Of a DNA stretch of 64,000 bases, positions 55,607 to 64,000 are shown one piece after another; positions within the stretch are counted from its first letter, which is position 1, and each line of letters starts with the position of its first letter. The stretch is from Prauserella cavernicola. GTDB taxonomy: Bacteria; Actinomycetota; Actinomycetes; Mycobacteriales; Pseudonocardiaceae. Location of the stretch: the NCBI RefSeq assembly GCF_016595675.1, contig NZ_JAENJH010000001.1, positions 868,001 to 932,000 of the forward strand. Direction: 5' to 3'. The notes below the pieces were generated by a model. It did not search any database. It was not told the DNA's origin and saw nothing but the letters and a program-made list of their open reading frames with translations. Made by a program: the position numbers and the translations under genes.

Positions 55607-57054
55607 ATCGTCTCCTTGTCGTGGTCGCGGACCGCGGCCTCGCGCGCCTCGAAGTCCTCGTCGTCGACGTTGGCCTTCGCCGGGTCCCAGCGGATCAGCA
55701 ACAGTGCCAGCAGACCGAGCAGCGGTGCGGCGGCGAGGACGAACAGCGCGTTGAGCCCCAGTGCGGCGGTGAGCACCGGCCACATGACGAGGCCGAGCGT
55801 GCCGCCGAGCCGGTTACCGAGCTGGATGAAGCCGACGCCGGTGCCGCGGATCGAGGTGGGGTACGACATCGTCGCGATCACCACGCCCTGCGTACCGGGT
55901 CCGGCCGCGTGACCGAAGATGAACGCGCCGAGGCAGACGCACGCAGCCACGATGGCTCCGGGGAACAGGCCACGGCCGAGGATCGCGACGAGCACCATCG
56001 ACGTCATGGTGATGCAGAAGCCGATGATGGCGAGCCTGCGCACGCCGATCCTGGAGGCGGCGAACACCGCGACGAGGCCACCGGCCACACCGAAGATCGC
56101 GTTGAACACGAGCGGGCCGAGGATGCCGGTGAGCACCGACTCGCCGAGCACCTGTTCCACCACGATTCCGATCGAGAAGCCGACCGCGTAGTACTGCAGT
56201 CCCTGGCAGAAGTTGACGATCAGCGAGAGCACGGTGCGCATCCGGTAGCGCGCGGTCCAGAGCACGTTGAAGGCCCTGCGCGCGGGCACGCCGGTCTTCT
56301 CCACGGTGAGCACGGCGTCCGGCGCAACCTCGACGTCCACCCCGTAGGCCTTGCGCAGGACCTTGGCCACGCGATGCAGGTCCCCGTTCTGCGCGAGCCA
56401 GCTCGCCGACTCAGTGAGGTACTTGCGCCGCAGCACGAGCACGATGATCGCGGGCACCACGCCGATGCCGACGACCCAGCGCCACAGCGACGAGATGTCG
56501 GCGCCCAGCGCGCCGTAGATGTGGTAGCCGATCAGCAGCAGCAACCACGTCGAGGCGACGGCGACGTACCAGACGGGCGCGTACATGTTGAGCGCGCTGC
56601 CCTTGCGCCGCGAGTCGGAGTACTCGGCGATGAAGCTCAGCGCCACCGGATAGTCCACGCCGACGGCGAAACCCATCAGGAACCGCGCGATGATGAACGT
56701 CCACGGGTCGGGAGCCAGCGCGCACGCCAGCGTCGCGACGATGAGCATCACCAGGTCGGCGGTGAAGACCTTCTCGCGGCCGATCCGGTCCATGAGGATT
56801 CCGCCGGAGAGCGAGCCGATCAGCGCGCCGACGAGGATGATCCCCGACGCGAAGCCGAGCTGCAGCGCCGAGAACTCGAACTCCTCCTGGACGTAGGTGA
56901 GTCCGAACGCGATCGACGTGAAGTCGAAGGCATCCATGAAGATGCCTGCCAGTGCGATGATGACGATGAACCGCGAGTTGCCGTGCCTGATCACGCCGTC
57001 GTTGATCAGGCGCTGCACGTCACTCGGGTGGCGGAGGATGATCTTCTTTGACAT
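55603..57054 (-). CDS. MFS transporter, sugar/organic acid:H+ symporter type
   Basis: A 483-residue, 12-helix transporter. Key signatures are FIVIIALAGIFMDAFDFTSIAFGLTYV in helix 1, GGILMDRIGREKVFTADLVML between helices 2 and 3, FLMGFAVGVDYPVALSFIAEYSDSRRKGSALNMY in helix 4-5, and SRIGVRRLAIIGF in the second half. It belongs to the sugar porter-like/AAHS-like border group of MFS carriers, so the substrate could be a polyol or acid. A cytoplasmic loop of ~60 residues divides the halves. It is the permease of the LacI-controlled operon. Confidence 0.9.
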   Translation of the reverse strand: MSKKIILRHPSDVQRLINDGVIRHGNSRFIVIIALAGIFMDAFDFTSIAFGLTYVQEEFEFSALQLGFASGIILVGALIGSLSGGILMDRIGREKVFTADLVMLIVATLACALAPDPWTFIIARFLMGFAVGVDYPVALSFIAEYSDSRRKGSALNMYAPVWYVAVASTWLLLLIGYHIYGALGADISSLWRWVVGIGVVPAIIVLVLRRKYLTESASWLAQNGDLHRVAKVLRKAYGVDVEVAPDAVLTVEKTGVPARRAFNVLWTARYRMRTVLSLIVNFCQGLQYYAVGFSIGIVVEQVLGESVLTGILGPLVFNAIFGVAGGLVAVFAASRIGVRRLAIIGFCITMTSMVLVAILGRGLFPGAIVAACVCLGAFIFGHAAGPGTQGVVIATMSYPTSIRGTGVGFIQLGNRLGGTLGLVMWPVLTAALGLNALFVLAAAPLLGLLALLLIRWDPAKANVDDEDFEAREAAVRDHDKETI

Positions 57055-57099
57055 TGTCCTGCTCTGCCGGTCGGGGGTGGTGGTTCGGGTGCGTGTCGC

Positions 57100-57570
57100 T
57101 CAGAGCCGGTCGGCGAGTTCGCGCGCACCGTCGAGTTCGAGCTGGTGGAGTTTCTCCACGCGGCGCCGGGTGTCCTCGTCGTTGTCGAAGCGCGCGTCGA
57201 GATAGGCGACGAGCACCTCGCGCGCGGTCGCGGGGCCGATCAGCCACGCTCCCATCGCGAGTGCGTTGACGTCGTCGTGCTCGACGCCCTGGTGCGCCGA
57301 GTACACGTCGTGGCCGAGCCCGGCCCTGATGCCGGGGATCTTGTTGGCGGCGATCACGGCGCCGACCCCGGTGCCGCAGACCAGCACCGCGCGGTCGGCC
57401 TCGCCGCGGCGGACGAGGTCGCACGTGGCGAAGGTGACGTCGGGGAAGTCGACGGGTGAGTCGTCCTGCGCGCCGCTGTCGATGACCTCGTGGCCGAGCG
57501 CGGTGAGCACGTCGACGACGTGGCTCTTGAGCGCGAAACCGGCGTGGTCGTTGCCCAGTGCGATTCTCAT
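57100..57570 (-). CDS. RpiB/LacA/LacB family sugar-phosphate isomerase
   Basis: A 156-residue RpiB protein: MRIALGNDHAGFALKSHVVDVL at the start, then DSPVDFPDVTFATCDLVRRGEADRAVLVCGTGVGAVIAANKIPGIRAGLGHDVYSAHQGVEHDDVNALAMGAWLIGPATAREVLVAYL. The catalytic Cys is in LVCGTGVG and a general base His in GNDHAG. The family interconverts aldose and ketose phosphates such as ribose-5-P or erythrose/erythrulose phosphates. The adjacent PfkB kinase would supply the phosphorylated substrate. Confidence 0.93.
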   Translation of the reverse strand: MRIALGNDHAGFALKSHVVDVLTALGHEVIDSGAQDDSPVDFPDVTFATCDLVRRGEADRAVLVCGTGVGAVIAANKIPGIRAGLGHDVYSAHQGVEHDDVNALAMGAWLIGPATAREVLVAYLDARFDNDEDTRRRVEKLHQLELDGARELADRL

Positions 57571-57600
57571 GGTTCTCCTTCGAACATCAGGTGGAGGCGC

Positions 57601-58497
57601 TCAGCCGGTGGCCGCGACGCCGAGCTCCGCGATCGTCGGGATCGCGGCGGTCGCACCGATCCGGGACACCGCCGTCGCGGCGGCGGTGCTGGCGAGTTCC
57701 ATCGCCGCTCTGGGATCCGCGCCGTCGGCGAGCGCGGCGGCGAGGAATCCGATGTAGACGTCACCGGCGCCCGTGGTGTCCACGACCTCGGTGACGCACG
57801 AGGGCACGGGAACGCTCTCGCCGTCGCGCACGAGCAGCGAGCCCCGCGCGCCGAGTGTCACCAGCACCGCGAGCCGTTCCCGGCGGGCCAGCTCGCGCGC
57901 CGCGTCGGCGGGATCATCGTGGCCGGGGGCGAGGTGTCCCGCCTCGGCGGCGTTGACGACGAGCAGGTCGACGTCGGCCAGCAGCGTGGCCGCGTCGGGG
58001 CGGTAGGGCGCCGCGTTGAGCACCACCGTCGCGCCTGCCCGCCGGGCGCTCGCCGCGGCGAGTCGCACCGTCGCGAGCGGCAGTTCCAGTTGCAGCAGCA
58101 GCACATCCGCGGCCGCGATGGTCTCGAGGTGGGCGCGCACGTGGGCGTCGGGCAGCAGCGCGTTGGCGCCGGGCACCACGATGATCGCGTTCTCCCCCGC
58201 GTCGTCGACCGCGACCACGGCGGTGCCCGTGGGGCCGGGCGCGGTGAAGATCCGCGCGGCGATGCCCTCGGCCGCGAGCAGGGCGCGCGTGGACTCCCCC
58301 GCGCCGTCGGCACCCACGGCGGCGATCATCGTGGTCGCGGCTCCGGCGCGGCGCGCGGCGACGGCCTGGTTGAGCCCTTTTCCGCCGAGCTGACGCGACA
58401 ACGACTCGGCCGTCACGGTCTCGCCGGGCCGCACGTGCTCGGACAGGCCCAGCCGCGTGTCCTCGTTGACGCTGCCCACCACCCAGACGCGGCTCAC
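57601..58497 (-). CDS. PfkB family sugar kinase (ribokinase-like)
   Basis: A 298-residue kinase of the ribokinase family: RVWVVGSVNEDTRLGLSEHVRPGETVTAESLSRQLGGKGLNQAVAARRAGAATTMIAAVGAD at the start (motif with GGKGLNQA) and the ATP/anion-hole motif VVDTTGAGDVYIGFLAAALADG with catalytic Asp near the end. It phosphorylates a sugar or sugar acid hydroxyl. It overlaps the LacI gene by 4 bp and lies 30 bp before RpiB. True ribokinases of the RbsK type have the same layout, so ribose is one option. Confidence 0.92.
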   Translation of the reverse strand: MSRVWVVGSVNEDTRLGLSEHVRPGETVTAESLSRQLGGKGLNQAVAARRAGAATTMIAAVGADGAGESTRALLAAEGIAARIFTAPGPTGTAVVAVDDAGENAIIVVPGANALLPDAHVRAHLETIAAADVLLLQLELPLATVRLAAASARRAGATVVLNAAPYRPDAATLLADVDLLVVNAAEAGHLAPGHDDPADAARELARRERLAVLVTLGARGSLLVRDGESVPVPSCVTEVVDTTGAGDVYIGFLAAALADGADPRAAMELASTAAATAVSRIGATAAIPTIAELGVAATG

Positions 58498-59480
58498 GAC
58501 GCGCGGCCCGTCGTGCCGCGTTCAACGAGGCTGGTGCTGAGCGAGACGGTGCGCACGTCGGTGTCGCCGGTCAGCTGGCGTTCGAGCTCCTCAACGGCCC
58601 GCGCGCCGAGCTCACCGATGTCCTGTGCGACGGTCGTCAGTCCAGGGTGGACGAGCGCGGCGAGCACGATGTCGTCGTAGCCCACGATGCTGAGGTCCCC
58701 TGGCACGCTGCCGCCGCGGGCGAGCACGGCGTTCATGGCCCCGATCGCGGCGAGGTCGTTGGCCGTGGTGATGGCGCTCGGCGCGGCGGGGCCGTCGAGC
58801 AGCGCGCGCACGGCCGCGGCACCGGACTCGACGGTGAAGTCGCCGTCGACCACCCTCGGTTCCAGTCCGGCCGCGCGCAGTTCGCGCTCGTAGCCGGCCA
58901 CGCGCAGGTCGGTGACGTCGAGCCCGGGCGGGCCGCTGATGTGGGCGATGCGCGTGTGCCCCAGCTCGATCAGGTGCCGGACCGCGAGAGCGGCGCCCTC
59001 GACGTGGTCGGTGACGACGGTGGAGAGGTCGGTGACGGACTCCGAGCGGTCGACGACGACGAGCGGCCGCGAACCCGCCGCCTCGCGCAGCTGTTCGGCC
59101 GAGTCGAACGGGTTGCCCACGACGATGAAGCCGTCCACGCCCCGCGCCCGCAGCACGCTCAGGTCCTCGCGGGCGGAGTCGGCGCCGAGCGCCGCGGTGA
59201 GCAGGATGGTCTGGCCGCGCGCCTTCGCCGCGCTCTCGGCTCCGGCCATCAGCTCGGGGAAGAACGGGTTCGTGATGTCGGGAACGAGCAGGCCGAGCGA
59301 GTGTGAACGGCCCGACGACAGGCTGCGCGCGATCTCGTTCGGCTGGAACCGGTGGCGCTGCGCGATGGCCCGCACCCGCTCGACGGTGGCTGCCGAGACG
59401 CGTCCCTTACCGGTCAGCGCACGCGACGCGGTGGCCACGGACACGCCGGCCTCGGCCGCGATGTCTCGGATGTTCGTCAC
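58494..59480 (-). CDS. LacI family transcriptional regulator
   Basis: A 328-residue LacI repressor from GTG 59480: HTH NIRDIAAEAGVSVATASRALTGKGRVSAATVERVRAIAQRHRFQPNEIARSLSSGRSHSLGLLVPDITNPFF, then the periplasmic-binding-like ligand domain (VDGFIVVGNPF, VVVDRSES, HISGPPGLDVTDLRVAGYERELRAAG). It is the first gene of the operon down to 54264, so it represses its own transcript. Two identical inverted copies of a palindromic operator lie upstream of its start, and a sugar or sugar phosphate probably releases it. Confidence 0.94.
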   Translation of the reverse strand: MTNIRDIAAEAGVSVATASRALTGKGRVSAATVERVRAIAQRHRFQPNEIARSLSSGRSHSLGLLVPDITNPFFPELMAGAESAAKARGQTILLTAALGADSAREDLSVLRARGVDGFIVVGNPFDSAEQLREAAGSRPLVVVDRSESVTDLSTVVTDHVEGAALAVRHLIELGHTRIAHISGPPGLDVTDLRVAGYERELRAAGLEPRVVDGDFTVESGAAAVRALLDGPAAPSAITTANDLAAIGAMNAVLARGGSVPGDLSIVGYDDIVLAALVHPGLTTVAQDIGELGARAVEELERQLTGDTDVRTVSLSTSLVERGTTGRAS

Positions 59481-59501
59481 GTCTGGTCCACTCTCGCCGT
59501 T

Positions 59502-59523
59502 GATGTGCGTAACCGGTTGCGCA
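59502..59523 (-). promoter_or_regulatory. LacI-type operator O1
   Basis: A 22-bp site with the palindromic core AACCGGTT (59511-59518) flanked by GCG-type half-sites. The other copy at 59550-59571 is the same 22 bp in inverted orientation. It lies 22-43 bp before the LacI start, where it would block the operon promoter. Confidence 0.85.
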
Positions 59524-59549
59524 GCAGAAGGTAACCCTCGGATCGCGGA

Positions 59550-59571
59550 TGCGCAACCGGTTACGCACATC
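59550..59571 (+). promoter_or_regulatory. LacI-type operator O2
   Basis: An exact inverted copy of O1 with core AACCGGTT at 59555-59562; core centres are 44 bp apart. This allows one tetramer, or two dimers, to bind about four helical turns apart and could form a small loop. Confidence 0.85.
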
Positions 59572-59730
59572 GCTCCCACAGAGCGGGAACGCGAGCCGCG
59601 CCGGAGCACGCGCGGCCGTCACGACGCTAGATAGTCCACAGTGGACACTCAGGTCGATCGCTCGGGCTTCAGTTGATGTTCTCCCGCTCGTAGGCTGGGA
59701 GGTCACGCAAGTCCTCTCGAAGGAGGCGCC

Positions 59731-60204
59731 ATGGCTGCCAACGGATCCCGGACGACGACCACACCGGCTGCCGCTCCGCGCACGGCGACCATGCGACTAC
59801 CTTTCGTCACGGCGGAGTTCCGCGCTCCCGACGTGCATCTGCCCCGCGTCTCGATGCCGCAGGTCTCCCTGCCGCACGTGCCGGTGCCCAGCAGGGACGA
59901 GCTCACGGCGGCCGCCCGCACGGCGCAGGACTACCTGCCGTCACCGAGGCAGGCCGTCTACTTCGGAGGGTTGGCGGCGATGGTGGCGTTCGAGCTGATC
60001 GAATGGCCCGTCGCGCTCGCGATCGGTCTGGGCACCGCGCTCGCCGGACGCGGAGAGACCCCGGCGACCTCGGCGACTCCGGCACCCGCTGCCGCCAAGC
60101 CCGCCGCCGCGGCCACGTCGAGATCGTCCGGCGGCGGACGTTCCCGGTCCTCCTCCGCCAAGTCCTCCACCAAGAAGGCCGCCCGCGACGGCGGATCCTC
60201 GTAA
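59731..60204 (+). CDS. Small actinobacterial membrane-associated protein paired with CtpI-like ATPase
   Basis: A 157-residue protein: a Pro/Thr-rich start, a repeated proline pattern (FRAPDVHLPRVSMPQVSLPHVPVPSRDELTAA), one hydrophobic hairpin (YFGGLAAMVAFELIEWPVALAIGLGTALAG) and a low-complexity Ala/Ser/Lys tail. ATG follows AAGGAGG. Similar short proteins often stand directly before CtpI-type P-ATPases in actinomycetes (here an 8-bp gap), so the two probably act together in the membrane. The exact role is unknown. Confidence 0.75.
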   Translation: MAANGSRTTTTPAAAPRTATMRLPFVTAEFRAPDVHLPRVSMPQVSLPHVPVPSRDELTAAARTAQDYLPSPRQAVYFGGLAAMVAFELIEWPVALAIGLGTALAGRGETPATSATPAPAAAKPAAAATSRSSGGGRSRSSSAKSSTKKAARDGGSS

Positions 60205-60211
60205 CCGCGGG

Positions 60212-63200
60212 ATGCGCCTGCCGAACCCGGTCGAGGTGGCCCTGTCGATCGCCAGGCCGGTGGCCGCCTCGCTGCACGAGATGACAGGCCCCGATACCTG
60301 GCGCGGACGCTGGCGGTCGGGCGAGCGCACGCACGTCGAGGTCCGCGGCGTGCACCAGCCGGGGACCGAGCGCGCCGCCGCCGACCTCGAAGCGCGGTTG
60401 CTCGAGGTCCCCGGCGTGCGCGCGGCCGAGGTCAACAGCGTGTTCGGCCGCGTCGCGGTGAGCCACGAACCCGACGTCCCGGTCGGCGAACTCACCACGG
60501 CGATCTCCGAGATCGAACGGTTGTGGCAACTGCGCGGCCGGACTCCGGCCGGAGCCCGGCATCCCGCGAACCCTGGCCCTGCCGTGCGCGAGCTGCTGGC
60601 GATCGGCATCAACCTCGCCGGCTTCTCGTACTCCGTGGCGGGGCGGCTGCTCCCGCTGCCGTCGCTGCCGCCCGTGGTGCCCGCCCTGCTGTCGCTGGTC
60701 GACTCGACACCGCGGCTGCGGGCGCCGGTGGAGCGTGCGCTCGGCGGACCGGCGACCGACGCGCTGTTCGCCGTGGGCGGCTCGCTCGGGCACTCGCTGG
60801 CACGGCGTCCTGTCACCCTGGTCGCCGACACCGTGTACCGGTTGTGCCTGCACCGGGAGATCACCGCACGGCGCAGGGCGTGGCACGAGTGGGAGGGACG
60901 CCCGCAACGCGCTGCTCCCCTGGTCCCCGTTCAGCGCGCCGCGCCGCTGCCGTACGGGCCGGTCGAACGCGTCGCCACGGCCTCGGCGGCACTGGGACTC
61001 GCCGGGTCGGCGGCCTCGCTCGCACTCACCCGGGATCCGCGGCGCACCACCGCGATCGTGCTGGCGGGCGTGCCCCGGCCCGCCAAGACGTGCCGGGAGA
61101 CCTTCGCCGCGCACCTCGGCACCCACCTCTGCGGCTCCGGCGCGCTGGTGCTGGAACCGGAGGCGCTGCGCAGGCTCGACCGCGTGGACACCGTCGTGCT
61201 GCACCACGACATCCTGCGCACGGGCAGGCGGGTTGTCGATGAGTTGCTGGCGAGCGTGCCGGACCTGCCCGCGGCCGTGGTGCTGCGCCACGCGCACGAC
61301 CTCGTCGGCACGCCCCGCAAGGGAAAGCGCGGCACGGACTGGTCACTGGCGTCACCGGGGGACGTCTCGTTGCCCGGCACGCTCGCGGGAGCCGCGGCGG
61401 GCACGGCCGTCGTGGTGCTCCGCCGCGGCAGGCCGGTCGGTGTCGTGAGTGTGATCGCCGAACGGGAGCCCCTGGCCGAGGCCGTCGAGCACGCCGCGGG
61501 AGAGGCGGGCACGGTGGTGCACGCCGACTCCGGGCTCACCGCGACGGTGCGGCACCTGCAGGCGGAGGGCCACGTCGTGGCGGTGGTGTCGGCGGGCGCC
61601 AGGCGCGCGCTGCACGTGGCCGACGTCGGCATCGGCGTGCACGGTCCCGGCCGGGATCCGCCGTGGGACGCGGACGTACTGTGCGGCAGCCTCGCGCAGG
61701 CGTGCGCGCTGCTGCGCGCGGTCGGCTTCGCGCGCCGCGCGAGCCGGCACGGCACCGCACTGGCGATCTCGGCGTCGGCGCTCGGGGCGCTGTTCGGCAC
61801 GCTCGGCCCCGCGGGCACGGCGGCGAGCCGAGCGGCGTTCCCCGGCAACTTCGCGACGTTGCTCGCCGTGGGAGCGGGCACGTGGGCCGGGATGGAGGCG
61901 AGCAGGCTGCCGGCACCGGTCCCCCAGGACAGCACGCCGTGGCACGCGATGTCGCGGCGTGCGGTGCTGCGCCGACTCGACAGCGGCAGACAGGGACTCG
62001 CCGAGCGCGAGTCCGCACGGCGCAGGCAGGCCGAGCCCGCCGGTGACCAGGGAACGGACCCGGGCGACTCGGGCCTCGTCGTCGCCGCGGCGGAGGAACT
62101 CTCCGGTCCGCTCACCCCCGCACTGGCCGCCGGAGCCGGTGTGTCGGCCAGCCTCGGGTCGGTCACCGATGCCGTGCTGATCACGGGCGTGCTCGCCGTC
62201 AACGCGCTCATCGGTGGCGCGCAACGGGTCGCGGCCCAGCGCGAGCTGCGCAGGCTGCTCGACACGAGCGCGCTGCGCGTGTCGCTGCGCCGACCGGACA
62301 GCACCCGCCCCGAGCGGGTCGAGCTGCTGGCGCCGGGCGACGTGCTCGAACTCGCCGCGGGCGACGCCGTGCCCGCCGACTGCAGGCTGCTCGAGGCGCG
62401 GTCGCTGGAGGTGGACGAGTCCAGCCTCACCGGGGAGTCGCAGCCCGTGGCGAAGACCGCGCGCCCGTCGGCGGCGCGGGCGATCGCCGACCGCACGTCG
62501 ATGCTCTACCGGGGCACGGTCGTGGTGGCGGGCAGCGCGGTGGCGGTGGTGGTGGCGACCGGCGCCCGCACCGAGGCCGAGCGCGCGGTGCGCGGCGACG
62601 GCGAGCGCGCCCCGGTCACGGGCGTCGCCGCACGGCTGGCGGAGCTGACGCGCACGACCCTGCCCGCCACGATCGGCGCGGGAACCGGGCTGCTGCTCGT
62701 GGATCTGTTGCGGCGCAGGGGTTTCACCCGCTCACTCGGCCGCGCCGTGAGCCTGTCGGTGGCGGCGGTGCCCGAAGGACTCCCGTTCGTCGCGACCGTC
62801 GCCGAGCTCGCCTCGGCCCGCAGGCTCGCCTCCCGGGGCGTGCTCGTGCGCAGCCCGTCGACGATCGAGGCGCTCGGCCGGGTCGACGTGCTGTGCTTCG
62901 ACAAGACGGGGACCCTCACCGAGGGCCGGATCCGGCTGCGCGCGGTCTCCGACGGCACGCGGACCCTGCCGCTGTCCGAGCTCACCCCGGAGTTGACCGA
63001 CGTGCTCGCGGTCGCGGTCCGCGCCGGCCCGTGGCGCGACGGGGACGCGGCTCTGCACGCGGCCGACACCGCCGTGCAGGCGGCGGCCGAGGAACTCGGC
63101 GTCGGTGCCGAACACGGGTTAGGCGGCCTGGACTGGCTCGACGAGCTGGGCTTCGAACCGTCGCGCGGCTACCACGCGGTGCTCTCCGCCGCGCTGGACG

Positions 63201-64000
63201 GCTCGGTGCTCAGCGTCAAGGGCGCACCGGAGGCCGTCCTGCGCGCGTGCACCCGGCTGCCCGCAGGCCGCGGGCCGCTCGACGACGACGCGCGGGCCGC
63301 GATCGAGGCCGAGGTCTCGCGCCTGGCGAGCCACGGCTACCGCGTGCTGGCGGTGGCGGAGCGCCGCGCGTCCTCCGCACCGGAACTGCTGACCGCCCGG
63401 GTACGCGAGCTCGAGTTCCGGGGCCTGCTCGCGCTCGCCGACCCCGTGCGGCCCACCGCGGCCGCCGCCGTGGCCGAGCTGCGCACGGCCGGTGTCGACG
63501 TCGTGATGCTCACCGGCGACCACCCCGGCACCGCCGAGGCCATCGCCACCGAACTCGGCCTCGGCGACGGCGGGCGGGTGCTGACCGGAGCCGAGGTGGA
63601 CGACACCGGCGACGACGAGCTGGCCGCGCGGCTGCGGGACGTCGCGGTGGTCGCGCGGGTCAGCCCGGCGCAGAAGGCGCGCATCGTGCGAGCGCTGCAC
63701 CGGGCGGGGCGGGTGGTCGCGATGACCGGCGACGGCACCAACGACGCCCCCGCGATCCGCCTCGCGCACGTCGGCATCGCGGTGGGAGCCAAGGCCACCG
63801 CGGCGGCCAAGGAGTCCTCGGACCTGCTGATCACCGACGACCGCATCGAGACGATCACCGACGCGCTGGTCGAGGGCCGCGCGATGTGGGCCTCGGTGCG
63901 CGACGCGCTCGCGATCCTGCTGGGCGGCAACCTCGGCGAGGTCGCGTTCACCGTCGTCGCGGGTCTGTTGAGCACCCGGGACGCCCTCAACGCCCGGCAG
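60212..64000 (+). CDS. CtpI-like large P-type cation-transporting ATPase (5' part, runs off the window)
   Basis: At least 1263 residues are visible and the frame is still open at base 64000. Catalytic motifs: TGES (740-743), PEGL (854-857), phosphorylated Asp897 in DKTGTLT, hinge TGDGTND (1172-1178). PEGL rather than CPC marks a P2-like or CtpI ATPase, not a copper/zinc type. Residues ~35-85 resemble an HMA metal-binding fold lacking CxxC. Residues ~430-490 (VVHADSGLTATVRHLQAEGHVVAVVSAGARRALHVADVGIGV) repeat the end of the P domain, a degenerate second copy. CtpI proteins in mycobacteria are ~1600 residues. The transported ion is not known. Confidence 0.9.
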   Translation, partial: MRLPNPVEVALSIARPVAASLHEMTGPDTWRGRWRSGERTHVEVRGVHQPGTERAAADLEARLLEVPGVRAAEVNSVFGRVAVSHEPDVPVGELTTAISEIERLWQLRGRTPAGARHPANPGPAVRELLAIGINLAGFSYSVAGRLLPLPSLPPVVPALLSLVDSTPRLRAPVERALGGPATDALFAVGGSLGHSLARRPVTLVADTVYRLCLHREITARRRAWHEWEGRPQRAAPLVPVQRAAPLPYGPVERVATASAALGLAGSAASLALTRDPRRTTAIVLAGVPRPAKTCRETFAAHLGTHLCGSGALVLEPEALRRLDRVDTVVLHHDILRTGRRVVDELLASVPDLPAAVVLRHAHDLVGTPRKGKRGTDWSLASPGDVSLPGTLAGAAAGTAVVVLRRGRPVGVVSVIAEREPLAEAVEHAAGEAGTVVHADSGLTATVRHLQAEGHVVAVVSAGARRALHVADVGIGVHGPGRDPPWDADVLCGSLAQACALLRAVGFARRASRHGTALAISASALGALFGTLGPAGTAASRAAFPGNFATLLAVGAGTWAGMEASRLPAPVPQDSTPWHAMSRRAVLRRLDSGRQGLAERESARRRQAEPAGDQGTDPGDSGLVVAAAEELSGPLTPALAAGAGVSASLGSVTDAVLITGVLAVNALIGGAQRVAAQRELRRLLDTSALRVSLRRPDSTRPERVELLAPGDVLELAAGDAVPADCRLLEARSLEVDESSLTGESQPVAKTARPSAARAIADRTSMLYRGTVVVAGSAVAVVVATGARTEAERAVRGDGERAPVTGVAARLAELTRTTLPATIGAGTGLLLVDLLRRRGFTRSLGRAVSLSVAAVPEGLPFVATVAELASARRLASRGVLVRSPSTIEALGRVDVLCFDKTGTLTEGRIRLRAVSDGTRTLPLSELTPELTDVLAVAVRAGPWRDGDAALHAADTAVQAAAEELGVGAEHGLGGLDWLDELGFEPSRGYHAVLSAALDGSVLSVKGAPEAVLRACTRLPAGRGPLDDDARAAIEAEVSRLASHGYRVLAVAERRASSAPELLTARVRELEFRGLLALADPVRPTAAAAVAELRTAGVDVVMLTGDHPGTAEAIATELGLGDGGRVLTGAEVDDTGDDELAARLRDVAVVARVSPAQKARIVRALHRAGRVVAMTGDGTNDAPAIRLAHVGIAVGAKATAAAKESSDLLITDDRIETITDALVEGRAMWASVRDALAILLGGNLGEVAFTVVAGLLSTRDALNARQ

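Noticed and set aside
59634-59646. GTCCAC-A-GTGGAC palindrome before the CtpI-associated gene
   Set aside because: The same TCCAC/GTGGA word recurs in coding regions of this genome, so chance is likely; no regulator is adjacent to it apart from LacI, whose operators are different.
1-64000. tRNA, rRNA, CRISPR array, insertion sequences, integrases or att sites
   Set aside because: No cloverleaf-like sequence, regular spacer-repeat array, transposase or recombinase domain was seen on either strand; the gaps are short and mostly regulatory.
1-64000. A secondary-metabolite gene cluster
   Set aside because: No PKS, NRPS, terpene synthase, or siderophore synthetase domain occurs; the flavoenzymes and hydrolases sit in catabolic or isolated contexts.

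Overview
The window reads as chromosomal DNA of a high-GC actinomycete, most likely a Pseudonocardiaceae-type organism (Amycolatopsis/Saccharomonospora/Prauserella group). This rests on the strong GC bias at third codon positions, WXG100/ESX-type small proteins, a DUF3558-like lipoprotein, a DnaE2 polymerase behind an actinobacterial SOS box, a CtpI-type P-ATPase, and rare TTA codons of the kind read by the bldA tRNA. The genus is an inference. No rRNA, tRNA, CRISPR array, insertion sequence, phage gene or replication origin was found.

Layout. 1-6.4 kb: the end of an MHS-type symporter, an anti-sigma antagonist carrying a TTA codon, TetR and MarR regulators, a Uma2-fold nuclease-like protein, a DUF3558-like lipoprotein, and two groups of very small coupled genes (2568-2946 and 6034-6413). 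6.5-13.1 kb: a SorC regulator facing a symporter and a sulfatase, then a flavin reductase, and a TetR regulator facing a zinc alcohol dehydrogenase across two palindromes. 13.1-17.2 kb: an orphan ESX-type trio, an AlpA/MerR-like HTH gene with its own palindrome, and a VOC-GntR-OsmC operon. 17.2-25.4 kb: a catabolic region with DeoR, a SAF-domain oxidoreductase, a dicarboxylate-type transporter, a hot-dog dehydratase, a GMC oxidoreductase, an FGGY kinase and a small membrane protein with an L7/L12-like tail.

25.4-36.0 kb: an eight-gene co-directional operon, mostly joined by 4-8 bp overlaps. It holds a double-HTH AsnC regulator, a polysaccharide-deacetylase-fold hydrolase, a complete peptide-type ABC importer with a permease-ATPase fusion, a signal-less metzincin-type metalloprotease and an M20 amidohydrolase. 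It looks like one import-and-hydrolyse system for a peptide-like or N-acylated compound and is the best candidate here for an undescribed pathway. 36.0-41.6 kb: PadR-GyrI, DJ-1, hydrolase and TetR genes, then a CaCA cation exchanger behind a yybP-ykoY (Mn2+) riboswitch, facing an ArsR/SmtB-type regulator that keeps most of the alpha-5 metal site.

42.4-54.1 kb: an anti-sigma antagonist, a secreted hydrolase, an EamA/LysR pair, a BBE-type flavoenzyme, SOS-controlled dnaE2, a PobA-type hydroxylase, a frameshifted GNAT pseudogene and a secreted endonuclease I. 54.3-59.6 kb: a self-contained LacI-controlled sugar or sugar-acid operon (LacI, PfkB kinase, RpiB isomerase, MFS, 3-HIBADH-type dehydrogenase, PPC-domain protein) headed by two identical inverted 22-bp operators. 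59.7-64.0 kb: a small membrane protein and the first 1263 codons of a very large CtpI-like P-type ATPase that runs off the window.

Many regulator genes sit beside clear inverted or direct repeats, so the local control logic can be read unusually well.
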